DNA of 64,000 nucleotides from Panopea generosa (Eukaryota; Mollusca; Bivalvia; Adapedonta; Hiatellidae). This document shows, in pieces, positions 62,975 through 64,000 of this stretch; the stretch's first letter is position 1; the number at the start of each line of letters is the position of its first letter. The notes below the pieces were generated by a model that did not search any database, was not told where the DNA came from, and was given only the letters and a program-made list of their open reading frames with translations. The stretch covers positions 2,986,191 to 3,050,190 of the forward strand of contig CM055912.1 of NCBI GenBank assembly GCA_029582155.1. The letters are read 5' to 3'. The position numbers were made by a program, and so were the translations under genes.

Positions 62975-63216
62975 ATGAAGAATTTACTGGGCACAACGCA
63001 CTAACTGCAAATGATCGGCCTCCCACAGTGAAAAAAATGGCTTGTCACCTCTGTTCAAAGCTGATCTCGTATAACAACATGCGTAAACACCTAAACATTC
63101 ACACTGGTGTGAGGAAACATAAGTGCAACATTTGCGACAAAGCATTCTCTCAAGGGCCTGATTTGAGACGTCATCTAGTTGGGGTGCACAAAACATTGGA
63201 TTATGATGCCAACTAA
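62975..63216 (+). CDS. E22: second alternative last exon with two C2H2 zinc fingers
   Basis: Acceptor ccatctatttacag, phase 1 in, 80 codons to TAA 63214-63216. It begins DEEFTGHNALTANDRPPTVK. Finger 1 (CHLCSKLISYNNMRKHLNIH) has only 11 residues between its second Cys and first His and lacks the usual Phe, so it is atypical. The linker is TGVRKHK. Finger 2 (CNICDKAFSQGPDLRRHLVG...H) is normal with H-x4-H. It has the same entry phase as E21, so the two are interchangeable ends. Confidence 0.8.
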
Positions 63217-63420
63217 TCCCTGATTGGATGGCTTATGTTGAACATTATGTCATCTTACCGGTCATTGGATACTTGATTGGACTTTAATGGCAACTGGCCT
63301 CTGATTGGCTGGTTTATGTTGAATATGTTAACTTACCCGTGATTGGTTACTTGCTTTGGACTTTGATGTCAAATACTCTGTCATTGGTTTGTTTATGCTG
63401 GAACTAGATATTGGTTACAC
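63217..63420. repeat. Imperfect tandem repeat in the 3-prime UTR
   Basis: About 2.5 copies of an about 80-bp unit with ctgattggctggtttatgtt and gattggttacttgattggac. Confidence 0.7.
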
Positions 63421-63534
63421 TACATTCACTGAAGAACAATAGATATATCCAGCAAATTAACATTTACAGAACACTAGTATTAAATATTACGTTCTTGATT
63501 TAAAGTGTATTTATACAGATATTCACCGTTTACA

Positions 63535-63540
63535 AATAAA
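63535..63540 (+). terminator. Polyadenylation signal candidate
   Basis: AATAAA about 320 bp after the E22 stop, the first canonical hexamer in that stretch. Confidence 0.5.
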
Positions 63541-64000
63541 CTTGTACATTTTTTGCACAATTGACCATTAACTGAATGCCAAAATGAATATAATTCCGCC
63601 TACTAGCCACGTGACTGTTTGTCCAAGTAATTAAAATGAAGTGTTTACTTAAACATAGTTAACCTGTTCAAGGAAAATGGTGGAGTAGCAATAAATATCG
63701 ATTGCTGATTGGAATATCACTTTGTTAATTATGCAATTGTTTAATCCAGCTTGTTTATAATTTTGCTGCGATAAAAATCCATTTTTACCATTGAACCTCT
63801 TGATTGCCCTGGCTCTGCTAATTCAACAAAACATCGGAAAATCTTCTACATTCCATCTCATTCCATCTCATTTAAAGTTTGTCTTTTTTTAAAAAAAACT
63901 GAAGAGCTATTCTCGTGACCGTGGCGTTGTTGTTAATGATCCACCGTTGTTGTTAATGATCCACCGGTTAAAGTTTTATGGTTTTTTTTCTGTTTCTGAA
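63541..64000. other. Downstream sequence, nothing recognised
   Basis: Only short direct repeats (ttccatctca twice near 63851; ccgttgttgttaatgatcca twice near 63943). Further alternative zinc-finger exons could lie beyond the window. Confidence 0.4.

Overview
This is a eukaryotic, AT-rich nuclear window that looks like a marine or freshwater bivalve mollusc. No bacterial-style genes are present. Coding sequence comes in short exons with GT-AG borders, separated by long AT-rich introns. The repeats include several families whose wording I recognise as typical of bivalve genomes: one ending in 'ggcctcttg', one ending in 'gtcgagcgtgctgtc...cagctcttg', and tRNA-headed SINEs. A dreissenid-like heterodont is possible but this is only an impression. 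The assembly has one 500-N gap (51027-51526).

Layout. 1-12140 is a 47-bp minisatellite/satellite. It is interrupted at about 181-1540 by a block that carries two tRNA-like copies beside LTR/primer-binding-site-like sequence. 12140-17440 is intergenic, with a 46-bp mini-array, two SINE copies, a long hairpin and a promoter-like stretch (CCAAT, CRE, TATA at 14865-14931). From 17444 to about 50664 I reconstruct, from splice borders and phase, a plus-strand gene that I do not recognise. Its N-terminal exons encode an acidic leader and a helical region. They are followed by a long series of exons that nearly all begin and end in phase 1, so they can be skipped or combined freely. Several of these cassettes are visibly duplicated: E7/E9, E11 three times, E16/E16-prime and E17/E18. 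One phase-1 exon (25757-25950) encodes a membrane segment, a short tail and a stop, so a membrane-anchored isoform is predicted.

51804-63216 holds a C2H2 zinc-finger gene. It has a conserved-looking small domain (E19), a long acidic serine-rich exon with two SUMO-type motifs (E20), and two alternative last exons (E21, E22), each with two zinc fingers. This is the architecture of lola-like transcription factors that choose between terminal zinc-finger exons. Whether the first series and the zinc-finger exons are one locus or two is not settled. E20-E22 accept phase 1, as the cassettes offer, but E19 needs a phase-0 donor.

Mobile and repetitive DNA fills the rest: a dead Tc1-like (DD34E) transposase at 29625-30443, a frameshifted possible P-element-like fragment lying between inverted repeats (24858-27810), many SINE/MITE copies, and tandem arrays of 41, 21, 27, 27, about 64 and 44 bp plus a (CA)-rich composite. 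Several arrays have periods divisible by three and so create long open frames that are not genes.

All gene models here come from reading splice sites and frame by eye. No transcript or homology search was available.
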